Source: Paraburkholderia sp. CNPSo 3274 (GTDB lineage Bacteria > Pseudomonadota > Gammaproteobacteria > Burkholderiales > Burkholderiaceae). Taken from it: a stretch of 64,000 nucleotides of DNA. The DNA lies in the NCBI RefSeq assembly GCF_024206475.1, contig NZ_JAMBPR010000015.1, positions 62,001 to 126,000 of the forward strand, given 5' to 3'. Positions 55,045 through 64,000 of this stretch are shown here, piece by piece (position 1 is the first letter of the stretch; each line of letters starts with the position of its first letter). Both the position numbers and the translations under genes were made by a program. The notes beneath the pieces were generated by a model. It did no database searches. It was not told the origin of the DNA and was given only the letters and a program-made list of their open reading frames with translations.

Positions 55045-58000
55045 ATGGCAAAGTTCTTCATTGATCGCCCAATCTTTGCATGGGTGATCGCCATCATCCT
55101 GATGCTGGCGGGCGTGGCCTCGGTGTTCACGCTGCCGGTCGCGCAGTATCCGACCATCGCGCCGCCTTCCATCCAGATCAGCGCGAACTATCCGGGCGCG
55201 TCGGCCAAGACGGTGGAAAACACGGTCACGCAGGTGATCGAGCAGCAGATGAGCGGTCTCGACCACCTGCTGTATATCTCGTCGACTTCCGATGACTCGG
55301 GCACGGCCACGATTACGCTGACGTTCGCCGCGGGCACCAACCCGGACATCGCGCAGGTGCAGGTGCAGAACAAGCTGCAGCTCGCCACGCCGATTCTGCC
55401 GCAGGTGGTGCAGCAGCTCGGTATCAGCGTCACGAAATCGAGCAGCAGCTTCCTGCTCGTGCTCGCGTTCGTGTCCGAAGACGGCAGCATGACCAAGTAC
55501 GACCTCGCGAACTACGTGGCGTCGAACGTGAAAGACCCGGTCAGCCGTATCGACGGTGTGGGTACGGTCACGCTGTTCGGCTCGCAGTACGCGATGCGCG
55601 TGTGGCTCGATCCAAACAAGCTCACGAACTTCCAGCTAACGCCAACCGACGTCACAGCGGCGATCACCGCGCAGAACGTGCAGATCGCGGGCGGCCAGCT
55701 GGGCGGCACGCCGGCGGTGGCGGGGCAGTCGTTCCAGGCGACCATCACCGAATCGACGCTGCTGCAGACGCCTGAGCAGTTCGGCAACATCCTGCTGAAG
55801 GTGAACCAGGACGGCTCGCAGGTGCGCCTGAGGGACGTGGCGCGTATTGGTCTGGGCGGCGAAAACTACAACTTCGACACGAAGTACAACGGGTCGCCGA
55901 CGGCCGGTCTGGGCATTCAGCTCGCGACGGGCGCCAACGCGCTGCAGACCGCGAAGCTCGTGCGCCAGAAGATCGACGACCTCTCGAAGTACTTCCCGCA
56001 CGGTCTCGTCGTGAAGTACCCGTACGACACGACGCCGTTCGTGCGCCTGTCGATCGAGGAAGTGATCAAGACGCTGCTGGAAGGCATCGTGCTGGTGTTC
56101 CTCGTGATGTACCTGTTCCTGCAGAACCTGCGCGCGACGTTGATTCCGACGATCGCGGTGCCGGTGGTGCTGCTGGGTACGTTTGCGATCATGGCAATTG
56201 TGGGCTTCTCGATCAACACGCTGTCGATGTTCGGCCTCGTGCTCGCCATCGGCCTGCTGGTGGACGACGCGATCGTGGTCGTGGAGAACGTCGAGCGGGT
56301 GATGGTGGAGGAGGGCCTGGGGCCGAAGGAAGCCACGCGCAAGGCCATGGGCCAGATCACCGGCGCACTGGTGGGCGTGGCGCTCGTGCTCTCCGCGGTG
56401 TTCGTGCCGGTGGCGTTCTCGGGCGGCTCGGTTGGCGCCATCTACCGGCAGTTCTCGCTCACGATCGTGGCGGCGATGGTGCTGTCCGTGCTCGTCGCGC
56501 TGATTCTCACGCCGGCGTTGTGCGCGACCATCCTCAAGCCGATTCCGAAGGGTCATCACGAAGAGAAGAAGGGCTTCTTCGGCTGGTTCAACCGCACGTT
56601 CGAGACGAGCCGCGACAAGTATCACTCCGGCGTGTACCACGTGATCAAGCGCTCAGGCCGCTGGCTCATCATCTATCTCGCGGTGATCGTCGCGGTGGGC
56701 ATGCTGTTCGTGCGCTTGCCGAAGTCGTTCCTGCCCGATGAGGACCAAGGCACGATGTTCGTGATCGTGCAGACGCCGGTGGGCTCGACCCAGGAAACGA
56801 CGGCACGCACGCTCGCCAACATCCAGAACTGGCTGCTCAAGGACGAAGGCAGCATCGTCGAGTCGGTGTTCACGGTGAACGGCTTCAGCTTCGCGGGCCG
56901 TGGCCAGAACTCGGGTCTCGTGTTCGTGCGGATGAAGGACTACAAGCAGCGTCAGCACGCGGACCAGAAGGTCCAGGCGCTGGTGCGGCGCATGTTCATG
57001 CACTACGCGGGCTACAAGGACGCGATGGTGTTCCCGGTGAATCCGCCTTCGATTCCTGAACTCGGCACCGCGTCGGGCTTCGACTTCGAACTGCAGGACC
57101 GCGGCGGTCTCGGCCACGAGAAACTGATGGAAGCGCGCAACATGCTGCTCGGTATGGCGGCGAAGGATCCGACGCTCGCCGTCGTGCGCCCGAACGGCCT
57201 GAACGACACGCCGCAGTTCACGGTGGATATCGACCGTGAAAAGGCCGAGGCACTCGGTGTGACGGCGGCTGCGGTCGACCAGACCTTCTCGATCGCCTGG
57301 GCGTCGGCATACGTGAACAACTTCCTCGATACGGATGGCCGTATCAAGAAGGTGTACGTGATGGCCGATGCGCCGTTCCGCATGACGCCGGAGGACATGA
57401 ACCTCTGGTACGTGCGCAACAGTGCGGGTGGGATGGCGCCGTTCGGCTCGGTCGCGAAAGGCCGCTGGACCTTCGGTTCGCCGAAGCTCGAACGCTACAA
57501 CGGCATTTCCGCGGTGGAAATCCAGGGTCAGGCAGGACAGGGCAAGTCGACCGGCCAGGCAATGACGGCCATGGAGCAGATCGCGACGAAGCTGCCCGCG
57601 GGTATCGGCTACGAATGGACGGGCCTGTCGTACCAGGAGCGCCAGTCGGGCTCGCAGGCGCCGATTCTGTACGGCATCTCGATCCTCGTCGTGTTCCTGT
57701 GTCTCGCGGCGCTGTATGAAAGCTGGTCGATTCCGTTCGCGGTCATCATGGTGGTGCCGCTCGGCGTGCTCGGCGCACTGCTGGCGGTGACCTTGCGCGG
57801 CCTCGAGAACGACGTGTTCTTCCAGGTGGGTCTGTTGACCACTGTGGGTCTTTCGGCGAAGAACGCGATTCTGATCGTGGAGTTCGCGCGCGACCTGCAG
57901 GCCGAAGGGAAGATGGGACCGATTGAGGCGGCGCTCGAAGCTTCGCGACTGCGTCTGCGGCCGATTCTCATGACGTCGATGGCGTTCATTCTCGGCGTGC

Positions 58001-58299
58001 TGCCGCTCGCGATCAGTAACGGCGCGGGTTCGGCTTCGCAGCACGCCATCGGCACGGGCGTGATCGGCGGCATGATCACGGCCACGTTCCTCGCGATCTT
58101 CATGATCCCGATGTTCTTCGTGGTGATTCGCGCGAAGTTCGCCGGCGAGAAAGAAGACGCGGACACGGCGCTTGCGCACTACGAAGAGCACCACGCGCAC
58201 GACCATGACGAAGACAACGGCGCGAATGGTGGTGGCGCTGGTGGTCAGGGTGGCGGCGAAGGTGGCAACGGCGACGGCCCGGGCAAGGAAGGACATTGA
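55045..58299 (+). CDS. bpeB: RND multidrug efflux inner-membrane pump (BpeB/AcrB-like)
   Basis: 1084 aa, a twelve-helix proton-drug antiporter of the HAE1 family. [23 protein letters not shown] is the typical start; the proton relay Asp-Asp is in [18 protein letters not shown], and the matching Lys/Thr side lies in the [23 protein letters not shown] helices. Two large periplasmic loops carry the drug pockets. After the last helix there is a His/Asp/Gly-rich tail of about 40 residues ([15 protein letters not shown]), longer than in E. coli AcrB. The adaptor gene is 15 bases upstream. Confidence 0.97.
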   Translation: MAKFFIDRPIFAWVIAIILMLAGVASVFTLPVAQYPTIAPPSIQISANYPGASAKTVENTVTQVIEQQMSGLDHLLYISSTSDDSGTATITLTFAAGTNPDIAQVQVQNKLQLATPILPQVVQQLGISVTKSSSSFLLVLAFVSEDGSMTKYDLANYVASNVKDPVSRIDGVGTVTLFGSQYAMRVWLDPNKLTNFQLTPTDVTAAITAQNVQIAGGQLGGTPAVAGQSFQATITESTLLQTPEQFGNILLKVNQDGSQVRLRDVARIGLGGENYNFDTKYNGSPTAGLGIQLATGANALQTAKLVRQKIDDLSKYFPHGLVVKYPYDTTPFVRLSIEEVIKTLLEGIVLVFLVMYLFLQNLRATLIPTIAVPVVLLGTFAIMAIVGFSINTLSMFGLVLAIGLLVDDAIVVVENVERVMVEEGLGPKEATRKAMGQITGALVGVALVLSAVFVPVAFSGGSVGAIYRQFSLTIVAAMVLSVLVALILTPALCATILKPIPKGHHEEKKGFFGWFNRTFETSRDKYHSGVYHVIKRSGRWLIIYLAVIVAVGMLFVRLPKSFLPDEDQGTMFVIVQTPVGSTQETTARTLANIQNWLLKDEGSIVESVFTVNGFSFAGRGQNSGLVFVRMKDYKQRQHADQKVQALVRRMFMHYAGYKDAMVFPVNPPSIPELGTASGFDFELQDRGGLGHEKLMEARNMLLGMAAKDPTLAVVRPNGLNDTPQFTVDIDREKAEALGVTAAAVDQTFSIAWASAYVNNFLDTDGRIKKVYVMADAPFRMTPEDMNLWYVRNSAGGMAPFGSVAKGRWTFGSPKLERYNGISAVEIQGQAGQGKSTGQAMTAMEQIATKLPAGIGYEWTGLSYQERQSGSQAPILYGISILVVFLCLAALYESWSIPFAVIMVVPLGVLGALLAVTLRGLENDVFFQVGLLTTVGLSAKNAILIVEFARDLQAEGKMGPIEAALEASRLRLRPILMTSMAFILGVLPLAISNGAGSASQHAIGTGVIGGMITATFLAIFMIPMFFVVIRAKFAGEKEDADTALAHYEEHHAHDHDEDNGANGGGAGGQGGGEGGNGDGPGKEGH

Positions 58300-58300
58300 G

Positions 58301-59836
58301 ATGCATAAACTATCCGTAATTGCAGTGGCCGCCGCGCTCCTCGCGGGTTGCACGATGGAGCCCTGGTACCACCGGCCTGAAGCGCCGGTGTCGCAGAGCT
58401 TCCCGCAAGGCGGCGTGTACGCGACGCAGCCCGTTGCTGCGGGCGCGAATGGCCAGAACGGCCAGGCTGCCCCCAGCGCCAATGGCGCCGCGGCCACCGA
58501 CATCGGCTGGCGCGAGTTCTTCGTCGATCCGCGCCTGCAGCAGCTCGTGGACATCGCACTGAAGAACAACCGCGACCTGCGCGTCTCGGTGCTCAACGTC
58601 GAGGCGGCGCGCGCGCAGTATCAAATCACGCGCGCCGAGCTGTTCCCGGCGATCAACGGTGTGGCTTCGGACACGCGCACGCGCGTGCCGAGGAACTTTC
58701 AGACCACGGTGAATAATCCGTACAGCGTCTACAACGTGGGCGTGCAGGCGTCGTGGGAAATCGACTTCTGGGGGCGCATCCGCAGCCTGAAGGATCAGGC
58801 GTTGGCGCAGTACCTCTCCACGGCGTATGCGCGCAAGTCGGCCGAGATCACGCTGGTGTCGGAAGTCGCGGACCAGTACTTGACCATGCTCTCCGACGAC
58901 GACCTGCTGAAGGTCACGCAGGAAACGCTCGCGACGGCGCAGAACTCGTACAACATCACGAAGGCGCAGTTCGAAACGGGCACCGGCACCGAACTCGATC
59001 TGCGCCAGGCGCAGACCGTGGTCGAGAACGCGCAGGCCAACATGCAGGCGCAACTCAGGGCGCGGGCCCAGGCCGAGAATGCGCTCGTGCTGCTGATTGG
59101 CGAGCCGCTGCCGGCGGATCTGCCGCACGGCCTGCCGCTCGACGGCCAGGCCCTGCTCAACGACATTCCGGCAGGCCTGCCTTCGGATCTGCTCACGCGC
59201 CGTCCGGACATCATGCAGGCCGAAGAAACGCTGCTAGCGGCCAACGCCAACATCGGCGCGGCACGTGCGGCGTTCTTCCCGAAGATCTCGCTCACGGCGG
59301 CGTTCGGCACCGAAAGCCTGTCGCTTGGCGGGCTCTTCAAGGCGGGCACGGCGGCCTGGAGTTTCGTGCCGCAGATCACGCTGCCGATCTTCGAAGGCGG
59401 TTCGAACGTCGCGAACCTGCAACTCGCGAATGTCGAGAAGCGCATCGAAATCGCCAGCTACGAGAAGTCGATCCAGTCGGCGTTCCGCGAAGTGGCTGAC
59501 GGCCTGGCTGCTCGTGGCACCTACGACGAGCAGATCGCTGCGCTCGAGCGCAGCACGTTTGCGAACCAGCGCTCGCTCACGCTTTCGGAACTGCGCTACA
59601 AGAACGGCGTGGACAGCTATCTGCCGGTGCTGGCCGCGCAGACCAGCCTGTACACGGCGCAAACGTCGCTTGTCACGGCACGGCTTGCGCGTCTGACCAA
59701 CCTCGTCGATCTCTATCGCGCGTTGGGCGGCGGCTGGATCGAGCACGCAGGCGAGACGCCGCGTGAGCCCGATGCGCCGGCCGATTACGGTGCGGCCAGC
59801 GCGCCGGTGGCGGCATCGGCTGCGACGGCGGGGTAG
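58301..59836 (+). CDS. oprB: RND efflux outer-membrane channel (OprB/OprM family)
   Basis: 511 aa. A lipoprotein with lipobox LLAGC (Cys17), then the TolC/OprM double repeat: helix-rich domains with the conserved WEIDFWGRIRSLKDQALAQY, TLVSEVADQYLTML and later RRPDIMQAEETLLAANANIGAARAAFFPKISLTA. It forms the trimeric outer-membrane duct. It starts one base after the pump stop, so the three genes form one operon. The C-terminal tail is Ala-rich. Strong terminators follow. Confidence 0.95.
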   Translation: MHKLSVIAVAAALLAGCTMEPWYHRPEAPVSQSFPQGGVYATQPVAAGANGQNGQAAPSANGAAATDIGWREFFVDPRLQQLVDIALKNNRDLRVSVLNVEAARAQYQITRAELFPAINGVASDTRTRVPRNFQTTVNNPYSVYNVGVQASWEIDFWGRIRSLKDQALAQYLSTAYARKSAEITLVSEVADQYLTMLSDDDLLKVTQETLATAQNSYNITKAQFETGTGTELDLRQAQTVVENAQANMQAQLRARAQAENALVLLIGEPLPADLPHGLPLDGQALLNDIPAGLPSDLLTRRPDIMQAEETLLAANANIGAARAAFFPKISLTAAFGTESLSLGGLFKAGTAAWSFVPQITLPIFEGGSNVANLQLANVEKRIEIASYEKSIQSAFREVADGLAARGTYDEQIAALERSTFANQRSLTLSELRYKNGVDSYLPVLAAQTSLYTAQTSLVTARLARLTNLVDLYRALGGGWIEHAGETPREPDAPADYGAASAPVAASAATAG

Positions 59837-59864
59837 CGCTCCGGACTTCTGGATCAGAAGCGAG

Positions 59865-59893
59865 AACGCCACGGGACCCCGTGGCGTTTTTTT
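59865..59893 (+). terminator. Efflux operon terminator
   Basis: AACGCCACGGG/CCCGTGGCGTT stem, practically closed by a 4-base loop, followed by T7. It begins 28 bases after the oprB stop. Confidence 0.92.
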
Positions 59894-59921
59894 GCACGTT
59901 AGAGGCTAAAAAACCGGGCAC

Positions 59922-59951
59922 AAAAAAGGCGCCATGGTTTCCCATGGCGCC
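59922..59951 (-). terminator. Nucleobase permease terminator (minus strand)
   Basis: GGCGCCATGG/CCATGGCGCC stem with a TTTC loop; A6 to the left is read as U6 on the minus strand. It lies 101 bases beyond the permease stop. Confidence 0.88.
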
Positions 59952-60052
59952 GAACCAGCAAAAGACCCCGCCCGCATGTGTGTTTAGATGGACACCTGTG
60001 AGCGGGGTACCTCTCGCGTCAACTCAGTACGTTCAAACTCGGTGCGATTAAC

Positions 60053-61507
60053 TCAGTGCGCGGCCGAGCGCGGCATTTCGTGGCCCGTATCCGGCGCCTG
60101 CTCCGCGTCGGGACGGCCTTCGAGATCGTGCCCGGCGCGGCGGATGGCGCGCTCGGCGGCTTTCTCGCTCTTCGCACCGTTGAAGATCAGGTTCAGCACC
60201 ACCGCCGAAACCGAAGCGAGCAGGATGCCGCTATGGAGCAGAGGCGAAAGCGCGGGCGGCAGCTTGGCGAAGAAGTGCGGCGACACCACCGGCACGAGGC
60301 CGAAACCCACGCTCACGGCCACGATGAAGAGGTTGTGCTGATTCTTCACGAAGTCCACGCGCGATAGCACCTTGATGCCGTTCGCCGCCACCATGCCGAA
60401 CATCACGATGCCTGCGCCGCCCAGCACGAAGGCGGGCACTGAGGCGACCATCTGCGCCATCTTCGGGAAGAGGCCGAGCAGCACGAGAATCACGCCGCCC
60501 ATCGCGCACACATAACGGCTCTTCACGCCCGTCACGCCAATGAGGCCCACGTTCTGCGAGAACGATGTATGCGGGAACGAGTTGAAAATGCCGCCGATCA
60601 GCGTGCCAAGACCGTCCACGCGCAGGCCGCGCACGAGCGTGGCCTGATCGACGGGGCGCTCGACCATGTCGCCCACGGCGAGGAACATGCCCGTCGATTC
60701 GATGAAGGTCACGAACATCACGATCACCATCGTTGCGATCGGCAGGATGTGGAACCGGGGCATGCCGAAGTGGAACGGCATGACGATGCCGACCCACGGC
60801 GCGCTAGCCATGCCTTCAAGGTTCACGCGACCGAGTGCGAGCGCGATCGCAAAGCCCGCGACTATGCCAAGCAGCACCGAGATATTGGCGATGAAGCCGC
60901 GCCCGAACTTGTTGATGAGCAGGATCAGCATCAGCACGAGGAGCGAGAGGCCTAGGTAGATGGGGTTGCCGTAGTCGGGGTTGCCCACGCCCCCCGCGGC
61001 CCAGTTGATGCCCACTTCCATGAGCGAGAGGCCGATCACCGCGATCACGGTGCCCACCACGACAGGCGGGAAGAAGCGCAGCAGCTTGCCGATCATCGGC
61101 GCGATCACGATGCCGATCGCGCCCGCCGCGATGGTCGAGCCGAAAATGTCGAGAAGGCCGAGCGACGGATTGGTGCCGATGGCGATCATCGGGCCCACCG
61201 AGGCGAACGTGCAGCCCATGATCACGGGCAGGCGGATGCCGAAGATCCACAGGCCGAGCGTCTGGATCAGCGTGGCGATGCCGCAGGCGAACAGGTCGGC
61301 GCTGATGAGGAAGGCGACTTGCTCCTTCGGCAGCCCGATCGCGCCGCCGACGATGAGCGGCACGGCGACCGCACCTGCGTACATCACGAGCACGTGCTGG
61401 ATGCCGAGTGTCAGCAACTGGCTGAACGGCAGGCGCTCGTCGCAGGGGTGGACCTGTTTCTGGCCAGACCGCTGGGCGGCCTGGTCCTCAATGCCCTTGG
61501 CTTGCAT
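60053..61507 (-). CDS. Nucleobase:cation symporter-2 (xanthine/uracil permease family)
   Basis: 484 aa with about 14 hydrophobic segments, an inner-membrane proton symporter for xanthine, urate or uracil. The signature motif QNVGLIGVTGVKSR fits the NAT family, and FIESTGMFLAVGDMVERP is the conserved transmembrane 8 region. The start MQAKGIEDQA is chosen; a longer frame to 61576 has no support. The C-terminal tail is charged. No purine catabolic gene is adjacent, so xanthine against uracil cannot be decided. Confidence 0.9.
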   Translation of the reverse strand: MQAKGIEDQAAQRSGQKQVHPCDERLPFSQLLTLGIQHVLVMYAGAVAVPLIVGGAIGLPKEQVAFLISADLFACGIATLIQTLGLWIFGIRLPVIMGCTFASVGPMIAIGTNPSLGLLDIFGSTIAAGAIGIVIAPMIGKLLRFFPPVVVGTVIAVIGLSLMEVGINWAAGGVGNPDYGNPIYLGLSLLVLMLILLINKFGRGFIANISVLLGIVAGFAIALALGRVNLEGMASAPWVGIVMPFHFGMPRFHILPIATMVIVMFVTFIESTGMFLAVGDMVERPVDQATLVRGLRVDGLGTLIGGIFNSFPHTSFSQNVGLIGVTGVKSRYVCAMGGVILVLLGLFPKMAQMVASVPAFVLGGAGIVMFGMVAANGIKVLSRVDFVKNQHNLFIVAVSVGFGLVPVVSPHFFAKLPPALSPLLHSGILLASVSAVVLNLIFNGAKSEKAAERAIRRAGHDLEGRPDAEQAPDTGHEMPRSAAH

Positions 61508-62116
61508 GTCGTCTGTCTCCGTCTCTTTGTTTAAGGATATGGCCTCCAAGGTATGCGGTAAGAAAATTTGCAACAAGACCGCTGGGGACTATTCCGTGCT
61601 TTCCGGCGACGATATGCACCCATAGGAATGGCCAGGCGACATAAGCGTGCGATCAGTGCGCGTGGGGCGCGCGCGGCGGCTTCATGGCGGCAACGCCTGA
61701 CGCCAATTCGGACCGCGCGTGTGGCGGCGCAAGGCGGGAAGTCCCCTGTTTCCGGCGGTTCAGCGCCTTCGCGCGGTGGGCGTTGCGGCGCGGGCGCGGT
61801 GGTACTGCACCGTGACGGCGCGTGTGCGGGTGCGTCGAGCGCAGGCCCGCGATACTCAGCGGGCCATGTCACATATGGCCGCGCCTTTATGATCTCTATT
61901 CCGGATGCGCAATGTGAGCCATTTCGCATTGCGCGTACACCCATCGGGTTAACCCGCGAATGGGCGTTTTTCGCGGCGAAATCGGCTGTGTTTCGCGCGG
62001 GTTCGCAGCAGGTGTGAAAACCACACTTAACGTGCATTTCGCACCGTGCATCTCGCCGGGTATCACGCCGGTATGATGGTTTTTCCCGTCCTCACACACC
62101 TCGCACATTGTTTCCC
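61508..62116. other. Divergent promoter region, permease and xylulokinase
   Basis: 609 bases without a convincing gene; one plus-strand frame is Arg/Ala-rich and not credible. It holds a perfect palindrome at 61945-61956 and an interrupted repeat of CGCATTGCG-type words near 61908-61935. Confidence 0.5.
61945..61956. promoter_or_regulatory. Nested palindrome upstream of xylB
   Basis: CGGGTTAACCCG is a perfect 12-bp palindrome flanked by CCCAT (61940-61944) and ATGGG (61960-61964). It is a candidate operator for a LacI-type or other dimeric regulator, 160 bases before xylB. Confidence 0.5.
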
Positions 62117-63595
62117 ATGAACCCATCGCAGACGCGTTTTCTCGGCATCGACCTCGGCACCGGTTCACTCAAGCTTGGCATCATCGATGGCGACGGCATC
62201 GAGCGCGCCGCCGCGAGCGTGGCCTACGCGCTCGAAACACCGCAGCCCGGCTGGGCCGAGATCGCCGTGGATCGCTGGTGGGACGCGCTCGTCGCGGCCT
62301 GCGCGCGACTGCCCGAGGGCGAGCGCGCCGCGGTGCGTGGAATCGGCTTTTCCGGACAAATGCATGGCGTCGTGCTCACCGACGAAGCGGGCCGCGCGTT
62401 GCGCCCCGCAATGCTCTGGCCCGATACGCGAGCGCATGCGCTGCTCGAAGCGTGGCCCGACGACCCCGAGCATCCGCAGCCCAACCCCGTTGCGCCCGGC
62501 ATGGCGGGGCCGCTGCTGCGATGGGTCGTGCAGCACGAGCCGCAAGTCGCGAAAGCCGCGCGCTGGGCGCTGCAACCGAAAGACTGGCTGCGCGTGGCGC
62601 TGGGTGGCGAGTTCAAAGCCGATCCTTCGGACGCCTGCGCGACCGCGCTCGCCGCACCCGATGGCGCGTGGGACTTCGCGCTGATCGAGCGCCTTGGTTT
62701 GGCTTCGCACTGGTTCGCGCCGCTTGCTGCATCTTATGAAGCGAGCGGCACACTAAGCGCAGCGGCTGCACAGGCGCTCGGGCTGCCCGCCGGCATCGTG
62801 CTCGCGACGGGCGCGGGCGACACGCCTTGCGCCGCGTTCGGCAGCGGCCTGGCCGACGAAGGCGACGCGCTCCTCACGACGGGCACAGGCGGACAGATCG
62901 TCGTGACCACGCGCAGCGAGCCACCCGCGCGGCGCGGGCTGCATCGCTACCGCTCGGCGACGGGCGGCTGGTACACCATGGCCGCCATGCAGAACGTGGG
63001 CGTGGCGCTAGAAGCGGCACGCGGCTGGCTGGCCTACGACTGGGCGCCGGCTTACGCGGATGCGTTCGCCGTGCCGCCATCGGCGACGCTCGCGTTCCTG
63101 CCTTACCTGAGCGGGGAACGCTCTCCGTGGCTCGACCCTGCGGCGCGCGGCGGCTGGCTGGGCGCGTCCCTTGGCGACTCGCGCGGCACGCTCATGCGCG
63201 CCGCGTTCGAGGGCGTCGCGTTCGCGTTGCGCGCGGGCCTCGACGCCGTGCGCAGCACCCACGAAGTTGCCGATGAAGGCGCGCGAGATGCGCGCAGTGT
63301 GCCGACGCTCAAGCTCGCCGGCGGCGGCTCCGTGGACGCGCGCTGGCGGCAGTTGCTCGCCGACACGCTCGCCGCGGACCTCTACGCGATCGACTGCCCG
63401 AACGCAGCGGCGCGCGGCGCCGCGATGCTGGGCGGCCTCGCCTGCGGACACTGGCGCATGAGCGACCTCGCGGCGCTTGCGCCGGCCGCGACGCGGGTGG
63501 CGTCGCCGCGCGAGGACGCCGCGCTCGCGCAGCGCTATGCGCGCTTCATCGATCTGTATGGCCGCGTCCGGACCTGGTTTGCACCGGCATCGTGA
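62117..63595 (+). CDS. xylB: Xylulokinase (FGGY family)
   Basis: 492 aa. It phosphorylates D-xylulose to xylulose 5-phosphate. FLGIDLGTGSLKLGIIDGDG is the N-terminal ATP-binding motif; GFSGQMHGVVLTD carries the xylulokinase-type QMHG motif; GAGDTPCAAFGSGL and LTTGTGGQIV, then LAGGGSVDARWRQLLADTLA near the C-terminus, complete the FGGY fold. No Shine-Dalgarno is visible before ATG 62117, so initiation may be leaderless or weak. No xylA, transporter or polyol dehydrogenase gene is adjacent. Confidence 0.92.
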   Translation: MNPSQTRFLGIDLGTGSLKLGIIDGDGIERAAASVAYALETPQPGWAEIAVDRWWDALVAACARLPEGERAAVRGIGFSGQMHGVVLTDEAGRALRPAMLWPDTRAHALLEAWPDDPEHPQPNPVAPGMAGPLLRWVVQHEPQVAKAARWALQPKDWLRVALGGEFKADPSDACATALAAPDGAWDFALIERLGLASHWFAPLAASYEASGTLSAAAAQALGLPAGIVLATGAGDTPCAAFGSGLADEGDALLTTGTGGQIVVTTRSEPPARRGLHRYRSATGGWYTMAAMQNVGVALEAARGWLAYDWAPAYADAFAVPPSATLAFLPYLSGERSPWLDPAARGGWLGASLGDSRGTLMRAAFEGVAFALRAGLDAVRSTHEVADEGARDARSVPTLKLAGGGSVDARWRQLLADTLAADLYAIDCPNAAARGAAMLGGLACGHWRMSDLAALAPAATRVASPREDAALAQRYARFIDLYGRVRTWFAPAS

Positions 63596-63601
63596 TAAGG
63601 C

Positions 63602-63700
63602 ATGTCGACATCACCGATCGTCCAACTGACCGATGGCGGCGCCGACTATGCGTTCGAATGCATCGGCAGCACGAAGGTGATGCGTCAGGCACTCGAAAGT
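63602..63700 (+). pseudogene. Fragment of a class III alcohol dehydrogenase (FrmA/AdhC type)
   Basis: The segment IVQLTDGGADYAFECIGSTK and the following VMRQALE matches the NAD-binding part of S-(hydroxymethyl)glutathione dehydrogenases. Only about 30 codons remain out of roughly 370; the next residues are unrelated and the frame runs through a terminator. It lies six bases after the xylB stop. A broken remnant. Confidence 0.7.
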
Positions 63701-63743
63701 CGATTCGCTCGGTCGTTCTCTACTGAGAGAGGCGTAAAAGTAG

Positions 63744-63779
63744 AAAAGGCGTTGCCACCGCGAGGGGCAACGCCTTTTT
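63744..63779. terminator. Bidirectional terminator between xylB and the ABC permease
   Basis: AAAAGGCGTTGCC/GGCAACGCCTTTT stem with a 9-base loop and a T5 run on the plus strand. It closes both the xylB transcript and the convergent permease transcript. Confidence 0.9.
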
Positions 63780-63797
63780 CATTGCGCGCGCAATTTG

Positions 63798-64000
63798 CTA
63801 GCGACGCCCGATCAGACTCGCGCCGTAGACGAGCGCGGCGAGCGCGGTGATCCAGAAGCTGGTGGGCCAGTCGGTGTAGAACGCGAGCGTCACGCCGAGC
63901 CACGCCTGCACGAGCGCGAGCAGCGCCGCGAGCACGAGGCCGGTGGACAGGCGCGTGGTGAGATTCTGCGCGGCGGCGGCCGGGCCGACCATCAGCGTGA
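63798..64000 (-). CDS. Metal ABC transporter permease (ZnuB-like), 3' end only
   Basis: The last 65 or so residues of an integral membrane protein, continuing beyond the window edge. VGPAAAAQNLTTRLSTGLVLAALLALVQAWLG and FYTDWPTSFWITALAALVYG match the last helices of ABC-3 permeases that import zinc or manganese. TAG at 63798-63800 is the stop. Its ATP-binding and solute-binding partners are presumably outside. Confidence 0.85.
   Translation of the reverse strand, partial: TLMVGPAAAAQNLTTRLSTGLVLAALLALVQAWLGVTLAFYTDWPTSFWITALAALVYGASLIGRR

Noticed and set aside
56653-58596. A 647-codon minus-strand frame opposite the RND pump
   Set aside because: Antisense of conserved pump helices; no family motif and no ribosome-binding site.
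61568-62017. A 149-codon frame in the permease/xylB gap
   Set aside because: Arg/Ala-rich, no ribosome-binding site and no recognisable motif. Treated as noncoding.

Overview
The window is high-GC chromosomal DNA from a betaproteobacterium. The most likely source is Burkholderia sensu lato (Burkholderia, Paraburkholderia or Caballeronia). This is inferred from protein resemblance and gene order: recA-recX-DUF2889-sucCD, pgk-pyk-fba-purC-purE-purK, ilvE-zinc finger-waaF, and a BpeAB-OprB-type efflux operon with a divergent TetR gene. It is mostly housekeeping chromosome. I see no integrase, transposase, phage gene, CRISPR array or toxin-antitoxin pair.

Layout. 1-7.1 kb: the end of a ferritin-like gene, an RhlE-type DEAD-box helicase, a TrhA/hemolysin III membrane protein, a two-gene multihaem cytochrome c operon and a CopD-like membrane protein. 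7.1-9.7 kb: a small membrane protein, D-galactonate dehydratase and a divergent GntR regulator. 9.8-12.9 kb: a GAF-GGDEF diguanylate cyclase, a CAU-anticodon tRNA and an MHS-type MFS symporter. 13.1-20.9 kb: a TctE/TctD-like two-component pair, recA with an SOS box, recX, a DUF2889 gene and sucCD. 21-24.5 kb: a TerC-family membrane protein, a type IV pilin and a pilin-type O-oligosaccharyltransferase. 24.5-32.3 kb: a MazG-like pyrophosphatase, moaC, a BepA-like M48 protease, an NTF2-yheT-hypothetical operon, waaF, a zinc-finger protein and ilvE.

32.8-41.4 kb is a metabolic block on the plus strand: pgk, pyk and fba (glycolysis and gluconeogenesis), purC, purE and purK (purine synthesis) and tsaC/sua5 (tRNA t6A). 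41.4-46 kb holds a GDSL lipoprotein, a sterol-desaturase-family membrane enzyme and dacB (PBP4). 46.4-50.1 kb is a QseB/QseC-like pair followed by a DegP/HtrA protease. A PmrA/QseB-type box precedes the protease, which suggests an envelope-stress module. 50.3-52.3 kb has small accessory genes (an exported protein, DUF427, CoxG-like). 52.3-59.9 kb is the RND efflux system with its TetR repressor and a clear AcrR-like operator lying between -35 and -10. The window ends with a xanthine/uracil-type permease, a xylulokinase, a fragment of a class III alcohol dehydrogenase and the 3' end of a metal ABC permease.

The most interesting signals are regulatory or small-scale rather than a new multigene system: the PmrA-type box before degP; the efflux operator followed by a long leader with mini-ORFs; a hairpin that would bury a ribosome-binding site; a terminator-enclosed short transcript unit before terC; a possible non-canonical start for the GntR regulator; a long in-frame open stretch before pyk; and two gene remnants (AraC-type and FrmA-type).
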